Assembly: GCA_018266915.1 (NCBI GenBank)
Contig: JAFDZM010000014.1
Coordinates: 1-34,119, forward strand
Direction of reading: 5' to 3'
Origin: Bacteroidota bacterium
GTDB taxonomy: Bacteria > Bacteroidota > Bacteroidia > Sphingobacteriales > Sphingobacteriaceae
DNA: 34,119 nt
Of the stretch, positions 1 to 7,425 are shown piece by piece (position 1 is the stretch's first letter; each line of letters starts with the position of its first letter). Made by a program: the position numbers and the translations under genes. The notes beneath the pieces are model-generated. The model did not search any database. It was not told the DNA's origin and saw only the letters and a program-made list of their open reading frames with translations.

Positions 1-25
1 AAGTGTCTGTTGACTTGATTTTTTG

Positions 26-51
26 TTACTTTTTGATCAAGCAAAAAGTAA
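26..51. terminator. hairpin in the left-end gap
   Basis: The arms TTACTTTTTG and CAAAAAGTAA pair perfectly around a 6-base loop. A second short hairpin (GTCCGC/GCGGAC, 58-78) follows directly. No gene is seen in 1-134. The pair probably ends the minus-strand gene at 135-1265 or a gene outside the window on the left. Confidence 0.4.
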
Positions 52-134
52 AAGAGCGTCCGCGGCAATTGAGCGGACAGAATATCTTATTATCCCAGGA
101 ATATAAAAAGGTTCTTGAAATAAAGTCCAAATGA

Positions 135-1265
135 TCAATTCTTATAAATCCTCCCAATCATCGGATCATCAAATATCACCTTCTTCAACGTCTCCACATC
201 AAATGCTCCTTCTTTAGCGTAGATCACTTTGCCGCCCGGTTCAATGATGATAGTGTAGGGCAGCGCACCCTGCCACTTTGGGTCTATGGCTTCGATCATT
301 TTATATTTACTATCGCCCGAATAAATATAGTTTAAACCTGATGCCTGTTTCTTCTGCAAAAATGCCAGTGCTTTATCCTGACTTTTTGCATCGTCAGAAC
401 TAATGGTAACCAACTGCAGCCCCCGGTCGCGGTACAGGTGGTTGAGGTAAACCAAGTCAGAAAATTCCTGAACGCAAGGCACGCACCATGTTGCCCAAAC
501 ATTGATGAGCCTTAACTTGTCGGTTTTGTTTTTTAGAAGATCAGTAAGACCTTTTTCATCTACTTGTTGCAGGCTTACCGGTTCTTTGGCCCATTGTACT
601 TCGGCTTTTTTTATCCAGTCTTTCTTTTCAATCCATTTAATAGAGCAACCAAAAACTTTAGTTGTTTTAACCTGAACTTCTTTTCCAGCCAAAATTGCGT
701 CGATTGCATTGCGGGCATCGTTATTTATTGGCGTCTTGTCCGGGTTTTCCATATCATCTATGCGGCCCTGGTAACTAAGCTTTCTGTCCTGATCAAAAAT
801 GAAAATATGCGGGGTTGATACCGGTCCGTATTTATTTGAGGCGATTTCTGTTTCACCATCATATAAATAAGGGAAATTAAAATGTGCGTCACGTGCCCTT
901 ATCTTCATTTCATCAAAAGAATCGCCGACATCGCTATATCCCAATTCGTCATAACGCAGGGAAGAGGGATTATTGGGATTGATGGCCACGACACTAACTC
1001 CCTTTGGCGCATAGTCGCGGGTGATTTTGATCAGCCTTTTTTCATAAGCCTGCGAGGTAGGACAATGATTGCATATAAAAACTACCGCTAAAATCTTGGC
1101 ATTTTTAAAGGATTCAAGCGTATAAGTTTTGCCATCGATGCCCTGCAATTTAAAGTCAGGTGCGCTGGCCCCGATCTCTAAAGTTTTGTGTTCAACCTGG
1201 GCAAAGCTGGTTGAGCTGATCAGCAGCGATAAGATAGATCCAAGTAACAATAAGTGACTTTTCAT
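135..1265 (-). CDS. exported two-domain thioredoxin-like (redoxin/TlpA) protein
   Basis: A 376-residue protein with a signal peptide (about residues 1-22, ending SFAQ) and two thioredoxin folds in series. The first (about 27-195) is of the AhpC/TSA redoxin type with a CNHCP motif at 65-69, in a domain that also keeps the GASAPDF entry sequence. The second (about 235-370) is TlpA/ResA-like with WATWCVPC, cysteines at 261 and 264, and a cis-Pro-like region near LPYTIII. Members of these families act as periplasmic thiol oxidoreductases; a combined protein could relay electrons or reduce two kinds of substrate. Both CxxC-type sites are intact. It stands alone, convergent with nothing on its left inside the window. 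The start is supported by the signal peptide. Substrate unknown. Confidence 0.9.
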   Translation of the reverse strand: MKSHLLLLGSILSLLISSTSFAQVEHKTLEIGASAPDFKLQGIDGKTYTLESFKNAKILAVVFICNHCPTSQAYEKRLIKITRDYAPKGVSVVAINPNNPSSLRYDELGYSDVGDSFDEMKIRARDAHFNFPYLYDGETEIASNKYGPVSTPHIFIFDQDRKLSYQGRIDDMENPDKTPINNDARNAIDAILAGKEVQVKTTKVFGCSIKWIEKKDWIKKAEVQWAKEPVSLQQVDEKGLTDLLKNKTDKLRLINVWATWCVPCVQEFSDLVYLNHLYRDRGLQLVTISSDDAKSQDKALAFLQKKQASGLNYIYSGDSKYKMIEAIDPKWQGALPYTIIIEPGGKVIYAKEGAFDVETLKKVIFDDPMIGRIYKN

Positions 1266-1385
1266 GTTTTAGTTATATGGTGAGAACCGGGATTAAACTG
1301 ATAGGTTTTTATCAAATTTATATATTTTATTGTCCGATATATTATTCGTAAATTTAATATACCAATTCAACTAAATTTTAATCTT

Positions 1386-1448
1386 ATGAAACCCCCAATT
1401 CATGGTATCGCCATACCCTTGATGGCGGCGTTTTTCCCCGACGGGTAA
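1386..1448 (+). other. gap 1266-1523 with a 20-residue open frame and a small hairpin
   Basis: The 258-base divergent gap holds ATG-AAA-CCC-CCA... (20 codons then TAA at 1446). Inside it, CGCCAT (1409-1414) can pair with ATGGCG (1422-1427), followed by a T run (1431-1435). This could be a weak terminator or a regulatory leader. No ribosome-binding site is evident and the peptide resembles nothing I know, so I do not call it a gene. Confidence 0.15.
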
Positions 1449-1523
1449 TTGATCTGGACGCTCCATCGTACCTAATACTATCAGATCGCAACAATTTTTC
1501 GTTCACCATTAAACTAAATCGAC

Positions 1524-2306
1524 ATGAAAAAGATTTTAATTCTTGCGGCTTTAATAAGTTGCATAATTTATGGATGTAAGAAAAAAGAGAAAGTATCTCA
1601 GGCGGGTGTTTACAGACTGGACAAGCAAATGGCTAGTGGTGGGGGGAAGGATACAGTATATAAGCGCACTCAAATGAAAATTTATACCGATAAGTACTTT
1701 ATGTGGGCAGGTATGGCTCCTGATTCTTCCGTTGGCTTTGGCACCGGAGCATATAACCTGGATACAGGAAATACTATACTTGAACGCAATATTTACAGCA
1801 GCGGCTATTTGGACTCTTCAAAAAGCTTTAACTTGAAGGTGACACGTAAAGATTCAGGTTATACACAGGTAATTCCCGATTTGGTTGTTTTAAACGGCGT
1901 AAAATGGAGCCTGACAGAAAATTACTCAAGAATAACCGGTTCAGACACCTCAGTTTTGGATGGTTTATGGAAACTGGATAAAGTATTTTGGGTAAAAGGA
2001 AAGGATACTACCCGGAGCAATGAAACACAGTTCAAAATATTCTGGGGCGGACATTTTATGTTTGTACACCGTTATCCTTTGACCCAGGGTGGGACATCAA
2101 CATTCAAAAATGGGTTTGGTTACGGAACCTTTAGTTTTAAAAGGGATACTTTGACAGAAGAAGAAGAGTGGTCGAGCCATACCGCGCTTGTGGGGCATAA
2201 ATTTTCTATCAAGATCACAATGCAGAGTAAAGATTTATATTCCCAGGTAATAGACGATCCGAAAGCTGGCGAGCAAACTACAGAAATATACAGAAGGGTA
2301 CAGTAA
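1524..2306 (+). CDS. lipoprotein with two copies of an unnamed lipocalin-like domain
   Basis: A 260-residue protein starting MKKILILAALISCIIYGC, a type II signal peptide with the lipidated cysteine at 18 followed by KKKEK. The rest is two related halves: residues about 28-120 (GVYRLDKQM...KDTVYKRTQMKI...YTQVIPDL) and about 145-255 (GLWKLDKVF...KDTTRSNETQFKI...YSQVIDD). Each begins with a G-x-[YW]-x-L-D-K strand, then KDT, a TQ-x-KI strand, an FM strand, a G-x-G-rich turn, and ends with Y-x-QVI-x-D. The pattern suggests two small beta barrels of the kind found in Bacteroidota lipocalin-like lipoproteins (DUF4488-like is one option), but I cannot assign a family firmly. Likely attached to the outer or inner membrane facing the periplasm. 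Convergent with the next gene across a shared terminator. Confidence 0.8.
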   Translation: MKKILILAALISCIIYGCKKKEKVSQAGVYRLDKQMASGGGKDTVYKRTQMKIYTDKYFMWAGMAPDSSVGFGTGAYNLDTGNTILERNIYSSGYLDSSKSFNLKVTRKDSGYTQVIPDLVVLNGVKWSLTENYSRITGSDTSVLDGLWKLDKVFWVKGKDTTRSNETQFKIFWGGHFMFVHRYPLTQGGTSTFKNGFGYGTFSFKRDTLTEEEEWSSHTALVGHKFSIKITMQSKDLYSQVIDDPKAGEQTTEIYRRVQ

Positions 2307-2318
2307 CTGAATTTAATA

Positions 2319-2358
2319 TGTCATTGCAGGAGTAATAAAATGTCGCCCTGCAATGACA
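2319..2358. terminator. bidirectional terminator hairpin
   Basis: TGTCATTGCAGG (2319-2330) and CCTGCAATGACA (2347-2358) are perfect 12-base inverted repeats with a 16-base spacer. They lie between two convergent genes ending at 2306 (plus) and 2364 (minus), where a shared terminator is expected. Confidence 0.75.
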
Positions 2359-2363
2359 GTTTG

Positions 2364-2798
2364 TTAATTGAATTGACTGTTCTTTTTCATCACAAAACCG
2401 GATAAAAGCGTTAATACCGCTGCCGCTAATGTGATGGATGCTGCAAACGGGAAGAAATAAATAAGCTCATCTATGCCCCATGCTACCAAAGCAATGCCAA
2501 TGGCATAGATGATTTTCTTCGCAAGGTTTGCACTGCGGTCTGTTTCGCCCGAAACGAACCATAAAACAATAGCGATCAGGAACAATGCTATCGAACTCGC
2601 ATAGCCAAACCCTTCGTAAAAATCGCCCAATGAACGTTCTGCACCCATAAAAGGGAACCTATGCCCGGTCATGCCGTCAACAATGGTTTTATAAACAGGG
2701 TCCGGCGCTTCTTTCCAGGTATTAAAGCCATAAGTATGCAGTACCGAATGAATGAAAATTAATATCGCGGCAATTCGCAAAAAGATCTTAGGTTTCAT
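2364..2798 (-). CDS. small four-helix integral membrane protein, unknown function
   Basis: A 144-residue protein with about four membrane segments: residues 7-25 (IAAILIFIHSVLHTYGF), 66-84, 95-112 and 116-136. The loop after helix 1 contains W-KEAPDPVY and GHRFPFMGAERS-LGDFYEGFG, a conserved-looking sequence seen in small Bacteroidota/Leptospira membrane proteins often annotated LIC_13387-like; that family name is a recollection and its function is unknown. The start MKPKIFLRIAAILIF is a plausible N-terminus. It stands alone, with a terminator on its 3' side. Confidence 0.75.
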   Translation of the reverse strand: MKPKIFLRIAAILIFIHSVLHTYGFNTWKEAPDPVYKTIVDGMTGHRFPFMGAERSLGDFYEGFGYASSIALFLIAIVLWFVSGETDRSANLAKKIIYAIGIALVAWGIDELIYFFPFAASITLAAAVLTLLSGFVMKKNSQFN

Positions 2799-2910
2799 AA
2801 TTGGTTTTACCGCAATTTACTTAATCAATGGTCAATAGTCAATAGTGAATGTTGCATTAGTTGAAGTGGTTGTTGTCGTTGGTGAACATGTAAGCTGTCC
2901 GCAGATTTTA

Positions 2911-2942
2911 CCTCTCCCGGCTTCCCCTGATTCCGGGCGAGG
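2911..2942 (-). terminator. terminator hairpin of the sigma/DUF4097 operon
   Basis: CCTCTCCCGG (2911-2920) and CCGGGCGAGG (2933-2942) pair at 9 of 10 positions, 19 bases beyond the stop of the DUF4097 gene ending at 2961. The flanking bases on the minus strand include TAAAATC. The position fits the end of the four-gene operon. Confidence 0.5.
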
Positions 2943-2960
2943 CGTTGTTAGCGTGGTTTG

Positions 2961-3782
2961 TTATTTCGCTTTGCGGATATAAATACTGCCATAAGTGGTT
3001 TTCATCAGCAGTTGCGGACCACCGCCATTGATCTTGCCATACACCCAATCTTCTATCTTCAGACTGTACATGCCTTTGGTGTCACTTTTCGAAACTTCTG
3101 GCTTGTGCACGTCCGTAGCTACGTCGAAGTCGGTAAATACATCACCGCGATCTGACTTCAATTTGACATTTGCTTTCAGTGATGCAGGGAAGGTGACGTC
3201 TACATTGCCATTCAGGGTAGAGTAGGCCATAGCCGCTTTTGAGTCGATCGATTTGAATGTTACCGTCACATTACCGTTAACCGTATTGGCTACCACTGAG
3301 CCTGATATATTGGTGAGTTTTATGTAGCCGTTTACATTGCTTACTTCCAGGTCGCCGTTGAGGTTGCTACCATTTACATTGCCACCGTTTACCGTACCGA
3401 ATTTGAAGCTGCCCTCATTCATCGGAACTTTTATAACCAGGTTAACTGCTTTGCCGGCATTAGCGCTAATATTCACCTCGTTATTGTGTTCATCAGCCTG
3501 TATATCGGCGCTGTTGCCGTTGTTGATGCGATGCATTCCGCCGCTAGTGGTGTGGTCTTCATTATGGCGTCTTTCGGCTTGCATTACTTCTACAACGATG
3601 TCCTTGCCTTCATAGCCATTCACGGTAACCGATCCATCAACCAGGTGTGCCTCCAGTTTATACGGTTTACCCGGTGAGCTTAATGGTATCACCATTTGTT
3701 CTTTTCCAGATTCCTGCGCCCAGGCATTTGCACTTAAAAATAATGCAATTGCCAGCGTACTTATAATTCTTGTCGTCTTCAT
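2961..3782 (-). CDS. exported DUF4097-family beta-solenoid protein (second copy)
   Basis: A 273-residue protein with a signal peptide (MKTTRIISTLAIALFLSANAWAQ). The middle (about 115-200) is a run of short strand repeats of the type NVNGxxxxxN: TVNGGNVNGSNLNGDLEVSNVNGYIKL and so on, the hallmark of DUF4097 (adhesin-like head-GIN/solenoid) proteins. The C-terminus ends MKTTYGSIYIRKAK, with the same GxIYI-K ending as its upstream neighbour (LNGNVYIKKQD), so the two are paralogs. It is the last gene of the ECF sigma operon, 6 bases after the previous stop. Known family members are exported and often sit behind sigma/anti-sigma pairs; the molecular role is not established. A surface or periplasmic stress-response role is an inference. 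Confidence 0.88.
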   Translation of the reverse strand: MKTTRIISTLAIALFLSANAWAQESGKEQMVIPLSSPGKPYKLEAHLVDGSVTVNGYEGKDIVVEVMQAERRHNEDHTTSGGMHRINNGNSADIQADEHNNEVNISANAGKAVNLVIKVPMNEGSFKFGTVNGGNVNGSNLNGDLEVSNVNGYIKLTNISGSVVANTVNGNVTVTFKSIDSKAAMAYSTLNGNVDVTFPASLKANVKLKSDRGDVFTDFDVATDVHKPEVSKSDTKGMYSLKIEDWVYGKINGGGPQLLMKTTYGSIYIRKAK

Positions 3783-3788
3783 TTTCTG

Positions 3789-4643
3789 TTAGTCTTGCTT
3801 TTTAATATATACATTCCCGTTAAGGGTTTCAAATTTGAATAACTTGCCACCGGCGCCAAAGCGTATATCGGAGAGCTTGCTCAGTTTATAGGTAGTCGTA
3901 CTGCCGCTTTTATTTTCGGATTTAGTGACCCTGCTAGGCATTACTTCCACATCCTGAAAATCGGTATAAAACTGGCCGTTCATGCTTTTAAAGGATACAT
4001 CAGCAGCCAGGCTTGAAGGATAAGTAACCTTCAGCTCGCCATTAATGGTGTAATAAGATGATGCATCGGGCGGTACAGTCAGGTAATTTACTGTTACACC
4101 CCCATTTACTGTATGGGCTCTGGTAGCACCTTTGGCATTCACGATGTCGATCTTGCCGTTCACATTGTTAATGGTCAATGTGCCGTATACATTTTTCACA
4201 TAAAGATCACCGTCATTTACGGTCGATGCATCCAGGTCAACGTTAAAAGGCACCTTTACTACAAATTCGAGTTTTACTCGGTATTCAATATTGCGATGGT
4301 CGTCCCAGTGCCTGTTGCGTTGATGTGGCTTTGTGTCCCAGGGTTCAGAGATATAAGCTATAATACTGTCTGCTTTTTGCTCAAACTCCAGTTTGAATTC
4401 TTTTTTGCCGTCCTCTACAGTTTGCTTGTCATCGGCTGATATAGTTTCATCAATTTCCATCAGGACCTTATTGCCTGAATAGCCCTCGACTTTTACCGAA
4501 CCAAAGAGGTTGTAAATACCAACCATACCTTTCTGGTAGGTAAACTCCTTGCTGATATGGGTTTTAAATTCCTGCGCTGAGGCAGAAATTTGGGCAAAAC
4601 AAATGCCCAGCCCGGCTAAAACGGGTATTATTAATCGTTTCAT
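3789..4643 (-). CDS. exported DUF4097-family beta-solenoid protein (first copy)
   Basis: A 284-residue protein with a signal peptide (to about residue 23, ISASAQ). The region about 140-215 carries solenoid-type repeats: NDGDLYVKNVYGTLTINNVNGKIDIVNAKG, then HTVNGGVTVNYL and YTINGELKVTYP. The tail returns to LNGNVYIKK. This layout is DUF4097. An N-terminal section (30-130) forms a beta-rich head with many charged residues. It is 12 bases downstream of the anti-sigma gene and 6 bases upstream of its paralog, so the two arose by duplication inside the operon and are presumably expressed together under the sigma factor. Function unknown. Confidence 0.88.
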   Translation of the reverse strand: MKRLIIPVLAGLGICFAQISASAQEFKTHISKEFTYQKGMVGIYNLFGSVKVEGYSGNKVLMEIDETISADDKQTVEDGKKEFKLEFEQKADSIIAYISEPWDTKPHQRNRHWDDHRNIEYRVKLEFVVKVPFNVDLDASTVNDGDLYVKNVYGTLTINNVNGKIDIVNAKGATRAHTVNGGVTVNYLTVPPDASSYYTINGELKVTYPSSLAADVSFKSMNGQFYTDFQDVEVMPSRVTKSENKSGSTTTYKLSKLSDIRFGAGGKLFKFETLNGNVYIKKQD

Positions 4644-4655
4644 AAACTATTTATT

Positions 4656-5483
4656 TTAAATAAGTTGTGTTATGGTTTGCTTGATCTTGTCCCTTACGCC
4701 AGGGTTAAGGTCTTTTTGTTTTAACATATCTTCAAATGATTTAACCGAACGTTTTTCCTGCAGTTTCAACATCACATCTGCGATGGCCAGTTGCATGATA
4801 GGCGAGTCCTGTTTTTCGATGGATCTGATCAAACCTTCCCTCACTTCCGGGTGATTGGCAAGGTGTGACAAGGCATCCAAAGTGCTCAAACGAACGTTCA
4901 CATTCGGGTCGTTATTCAGCGTAGCTAACAGGGCGTCGATCACTTCTTTATCGGCATGTTTGATCTCGCTGGTATAGCTTACGCCGCGTATTCTTTCAGA
5001 TGCCGACGGGTTCTCCAGTAATGCCAGCATCATGGTTTGTTTTAATTCATGCACCTGTGAGCTAAGCGCCTTTAATTGTTGTTCCTGCTCACCGCCTTTG
5101 CCTGAGGAAAACAGCCAGTAGCCCAACCCGAAGCCCACCAGTACAATCACCAGGCTGTAAGCCAGCGGCCAGCGGGTTTGTAACTGCCATATTTTACCTA
5201 ATCGCTCACGGATGCTGGTCCAAACGCCTGGTTTGGTATCCTCAACGGATTCCTTGTAAGTATCCAGCATCGCCTGGAATTTTACACGCATATGTGCTGA
5301 CGGCTCCGGCGTTTCCATTTCGGCCATCATTTCCCAAACATCCCTCAGCCCTGCCAGTTCCTCGCTGCAGCCCTGACATTCAGTCAAATGCTTTTCCAGC
5401 TCCGCTTGTTCGGCAGGAGTAAGCTCGTTGTTCAATAGCCCGATCAGTTTGTCTTCATATTTTTCGCACATCATCTCTTTCAA
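4656..5483 (-). CDS. membrane anti-sigma factor, zinc-finger plus HEAT-like repeats
   Basis: A 275-residue protein. The N-terminus is a zf-HC2/anti-sigma zinc-binding domain: cysteine at 6 and the HLTECQGC signature (HxxxCxxC) near residues 31-38. A single membrane helix follows at about 104-126 (WPLAYSLVIVLVGFGLGYWLF). Residues about 170-270 are helical pairs resembling HEAT repeats (VIDALLATLNNDPNVNVRLSTLDALSHLANHPEVREGL). With the zinc domain inside, the HEAT-like part would lie in the periplasm and could sense a protein ligand. It begins 2 bases after the sigma factor's stop and is cotranscribed with it. Role: holds the ECF sigma factor inactive until a signal arrives. The ligand is unknown; the neighbouring DUF4097 proteins are candidates. 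Confidence 0.88.
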   Translation of the reverse strand: MKEMMCEKYEDKLIGLLNNELTPAEQAELEKHLTECQGCSEELAGLRDVWEMMAEMETPEPSAHMRVKFQAMLDTYKESVEDTKPGVWTSIRERLGKIWQLQTRWPLAYSLVIVLVGFGLGYWLFSSGKGGEQEQQLKALSSQVHELKQTMMLALLENPSASERIRGVSYTSEIKHADKEVIDALLATLNNDPNVNVRLSTLDALSHLANHPEVREGLIRSIEKQDSPIMQLAIADVMLKLQEKRSVKSFEDMLKQKDLNPGVRDKIKQTITQLI

Positions 5484-5485
5484 TT

Positions 5486-6037
5486 TTAACGTTCCATTTT
5501 GCTGTAAATATTTTTCAGTTCCTGCATGGCCCGAAATGCCCTTGTTTTTGCAGCTACTTCCGATATTCCCAGTATTTGGCCTATCTCGCCATATTTCAGT
5601 TCCTGCAGACGGTTCAGCGTCAATATCTCCCGGTGATCTTCGCTCAGGCTGGCCATCGCCTTATACAGGCTTGCTTTATCCTGTTTCTTTTCCAGGTGCT
5701 CATCGGCACTCATACCGCCTGGCAGCCTATCTTCCATTTCTTCGGCAGGCAGTTGTTGTACTTTGTTTTTATTTTTTTTGGCCTGGTCCTTCAGCGTATT
5801 GCGCGCTATCTGGAACATCCAGGCTACAAACTCACCCTGTCCGGTAAAGGTGTGCCGGTATTTCAGCATTTTATAAAATACATTCTGCACCATGTCCTCA
5901 CTCGCCTCGCGCTGATACGTCATGTGAAACAGGAACCCATAGAGTGAACGGTGATGCCGCTCGAACAGTAAGCCCATTCTATCCAGGTCCCCGGCTTTCA
6001 CCCGGAGCATGATCGCATTATCGCTAAGTGAATTCAA
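5486..6037 (-). CDS. ECF RNA polymerase sigma factor (sigma-70 family)
   Basis: A 183-residue protein with the two sigma-70 domains of the ECF group. Region 2 is about residues 24-88 (LFERHHRSLYGFLFHMT...ASEDMVQNVFYKML...FVAWMFQIARNTLKDQAKK). Region 4 is about 131-178 (LSEDHREILTLNRLQELKYGEIGQILGISEVAAKTRAFRAMQELK), with a helix-turn-helix. Between them is an acidic linker (PAEEMEDRLPGGMSADEHLEKKQDK). It heads a four-gene operon (sigma, anti-sigma, two DUF4097 proteins) with gaps of 2, 12 and 6 bases. A promoter that fits its own class lies just upstream (6066-6093), so autoregulation is likely. The start ATG is 20 to 30 bases below that promoter. Confidence 0.93.
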   Translation of the reverse strand: MNSLSDNAIMLRVKAGDLDRMGLLFERHHRSLYGFLFHMTYQREASEDMVQNVFYKMLKYRHTFTGQGEFVAWMFQIARNTLKDQAKKNKNKVQQLPAEEMEDRLPGGMSADEHLEKKQDKASLYKAMASLSEDHREILTLNRLQELKYGEIGQILGISEVAAKTRAFRAMQELKNIYSKMER

Positions 6038-6065
6038 ACAGTCTGTTTGTTATAATTTTACATTG

Positions 6066-6093
6066 GAGACTTCCGAAAAAAAAATTGGTTACA
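6066..6093 (-). promoter_or_regulatory. putative ECF-type promoter for the sigma operon
   Basis: On the minus strand TGTAACC (6093-6087) is followed after 16 bases by GTCTC (6070-6066), and the sigma factor ATG is at 6037. TGTAAC with a GTC-type -10 is the usual architecture of ECF promoters in Bacteroidota. The spacing and the position suggest that the sigma factor drives its own operon. Based on motif reading only. Confidence 0.55.
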
Positions 6094-6174
6094 GAAAAAT
6101 AAGAATTTTTTAAAAGGGATTGAATATTGGCTCTCTCATCATCAAAAAGGCAACCAACAGAGAAACAGGAACAG

Positions 6175-7425
6175 TTAAAAGACTATTTCGAAAGTATGAA
6201 GCGATTGATCGAAATAATAGTTGACTTTCCAATTGTACAGGTTACAAATGTTCTTTACAATGGTGAGACCCAAACCTGTCCCATCTGATTGGCTGCCCTT
6301 TTGAAACCGGTCAAAAATAGTCTCTGCATGCAGCGCATTTTGGCTGCCAGTATTCTTGATGATGAGTTTACCCGGCGTAAGGGTAATATATTGACGGCCG
6401 TTAGGGGTATTATGTCGTATGGCGTTGCTGAATAAATTATTCAGCAATATATCTACCAGGTATTTGCTGGCAAGTATTTCTTTTCCTTCGAGTTTTTCTG
6501 TAACGGTGATATGCTTTGTGTTAAGCAATTCCTGAAACTGTACCAATTTTTCGCGGATCAGGTTATCAAGCCTTAAAACCTCGTTGCCTTCAATCAGATT
6601 ATTCTCAATCTTCACCAGCAGCAACATGGTCTGGTTCAATCTTAATAACTTTCCAGATGCTGTATAAATATCATTGATCAGGTCGTAATGTGCGGGATTT
6701 AATGATTCGTCCTGTATCAGCGTGTCCAGTTTGGTGGTAATCACTGCTAAGGGTGTCATCATCTCATGCGATGCGTTCTCGGTTAAGTGTTTCAGGTGCA
6801 GAAAGTCATCCTTTATCCTTTCAGACATGATCTGTACCGCCTGGTTCAGTTCGGCAAATTCATCTACTTTGTTATCCTGCAAATTGAAATCGGTTGGTTC
6901 AGAGATGTTGAAAGCTTTTAGTTCACTCAGTATATTGTAAAAGGGTTTCCATAAGTCCCGAAGTAAATACCGGTTGATAAGAAATAAGGCAACAAGCAAC
7001 CCAATCATCAGCGCAAGTGTGATCAGTGCAATTATTTGAACAAGGTATTCGGTGCCCTCTCTCGACTCCGAGATTATGACTTTATAATGCTGACCATTAA
7101 AAAAGATCAGATCCTCTACCGCACGGCCTTCTTCATTTTTTTTCTCCTTTGGGTTGATGTAGGCAGTATCAAAGTATCTCCTTTTAAAAGTAGTTTGATC
7201 CGTTTTTGTAAAGGTGGTTACATCCTCGTCAAAATCGACTTGTGTAGGTAAACGATTATTGCCACCAATGTATTCTTTAAGTTCGTCAATTTCTTCTGTC
7301 AGGTCACGATCAAGCTGCAATCTGGATATATAGATAATGGCAAAAAAATAGATCACCCCACCGGCAAGCAACACGGAGATAGTTGTAATAATGCTGGCCT
7401 TATTGTAATGATCTGAAAGCTTCAT
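6175..7425 (-). CDS. sensor histidine kinase, two-component system
   Basis: A 416-residue kinase. Membrane helix 1 is about 12-34 and helix 2 about 130-152; the roughly 95-residue loop between them would be periplasmic and would sense the signal. The dimerisation/phosphoacceptor box is ENASHEMMTPLAV with histidine 220. The ATPase part shows an N box (DILLNNLFSNAIRHN), a G1-like region (FDRFQKG) and G2 (GTGLGLTIVKNI). The linker 186-205 before the H box stands in for a short HAMP domain. The stop codon of the response regulator directly abuts this gene's ATG (TAAATG), so the two are translationally coupled and regulator is transcribed first. It ends about 140 bases before the sigma factor gene on the same strand. 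Signal unknown. Confidence 0.92.
   Translation of the reverse strand: MKLSDHYNKASIITTISVLLAGGVIYFFAIIYISRLQLDRDLTEEIDELKEYIGGNNRLPTQVDFDEDVTTFTKTDQTTFKRRYFDTAYINPKEKKNEEGRAVEDLIFFNGQHYKVIISESREGTEYLVQIIALITLALMIGLLVALFLINRYLLRDLWKPFYNILSELKAFNISEPTDFNLQDNKVDEFAELNQAVQIMSERIKDDFLHLKHLTENASHEMMTPLAVITTKLDTLIQDESLNPAHYDLINDIYTASGKLLRLNQTMLLLVKIENNLIEGNEVLRLDNLIREKLVQFQELLNTKHITVTEKLEGKEILASKYLVDILLNNLFSNAIRHNTPNGRQYITLTPGKLIIKNTGSQNALHAETIFDRFQKGSQSDGTGLGLTIVKNICNLYNWKVNYYFDQSLHTFEIVF

Noticed and set aside
564..818. open frame on the plus strand opposite the thioredoxin-like gene
   Set aside because: It lies wholly inside a well-supported minus-strand gene, has no start signal and a hydrophobic-biased, family-less translation.
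1386..1448. 20-codon open frame in the 1266-1523 gap
   Set aside because: No ribosome-binding site, and a hairpin inside it could be the functional element; too short to claim as a gene.
6174..6175. promoter between the histidine kinase and the sigma operon for the kinase
   Set aside because: The kinase is on the same strand and ends before the sigma gene; the ECF-type motif faces the sigma gene only.
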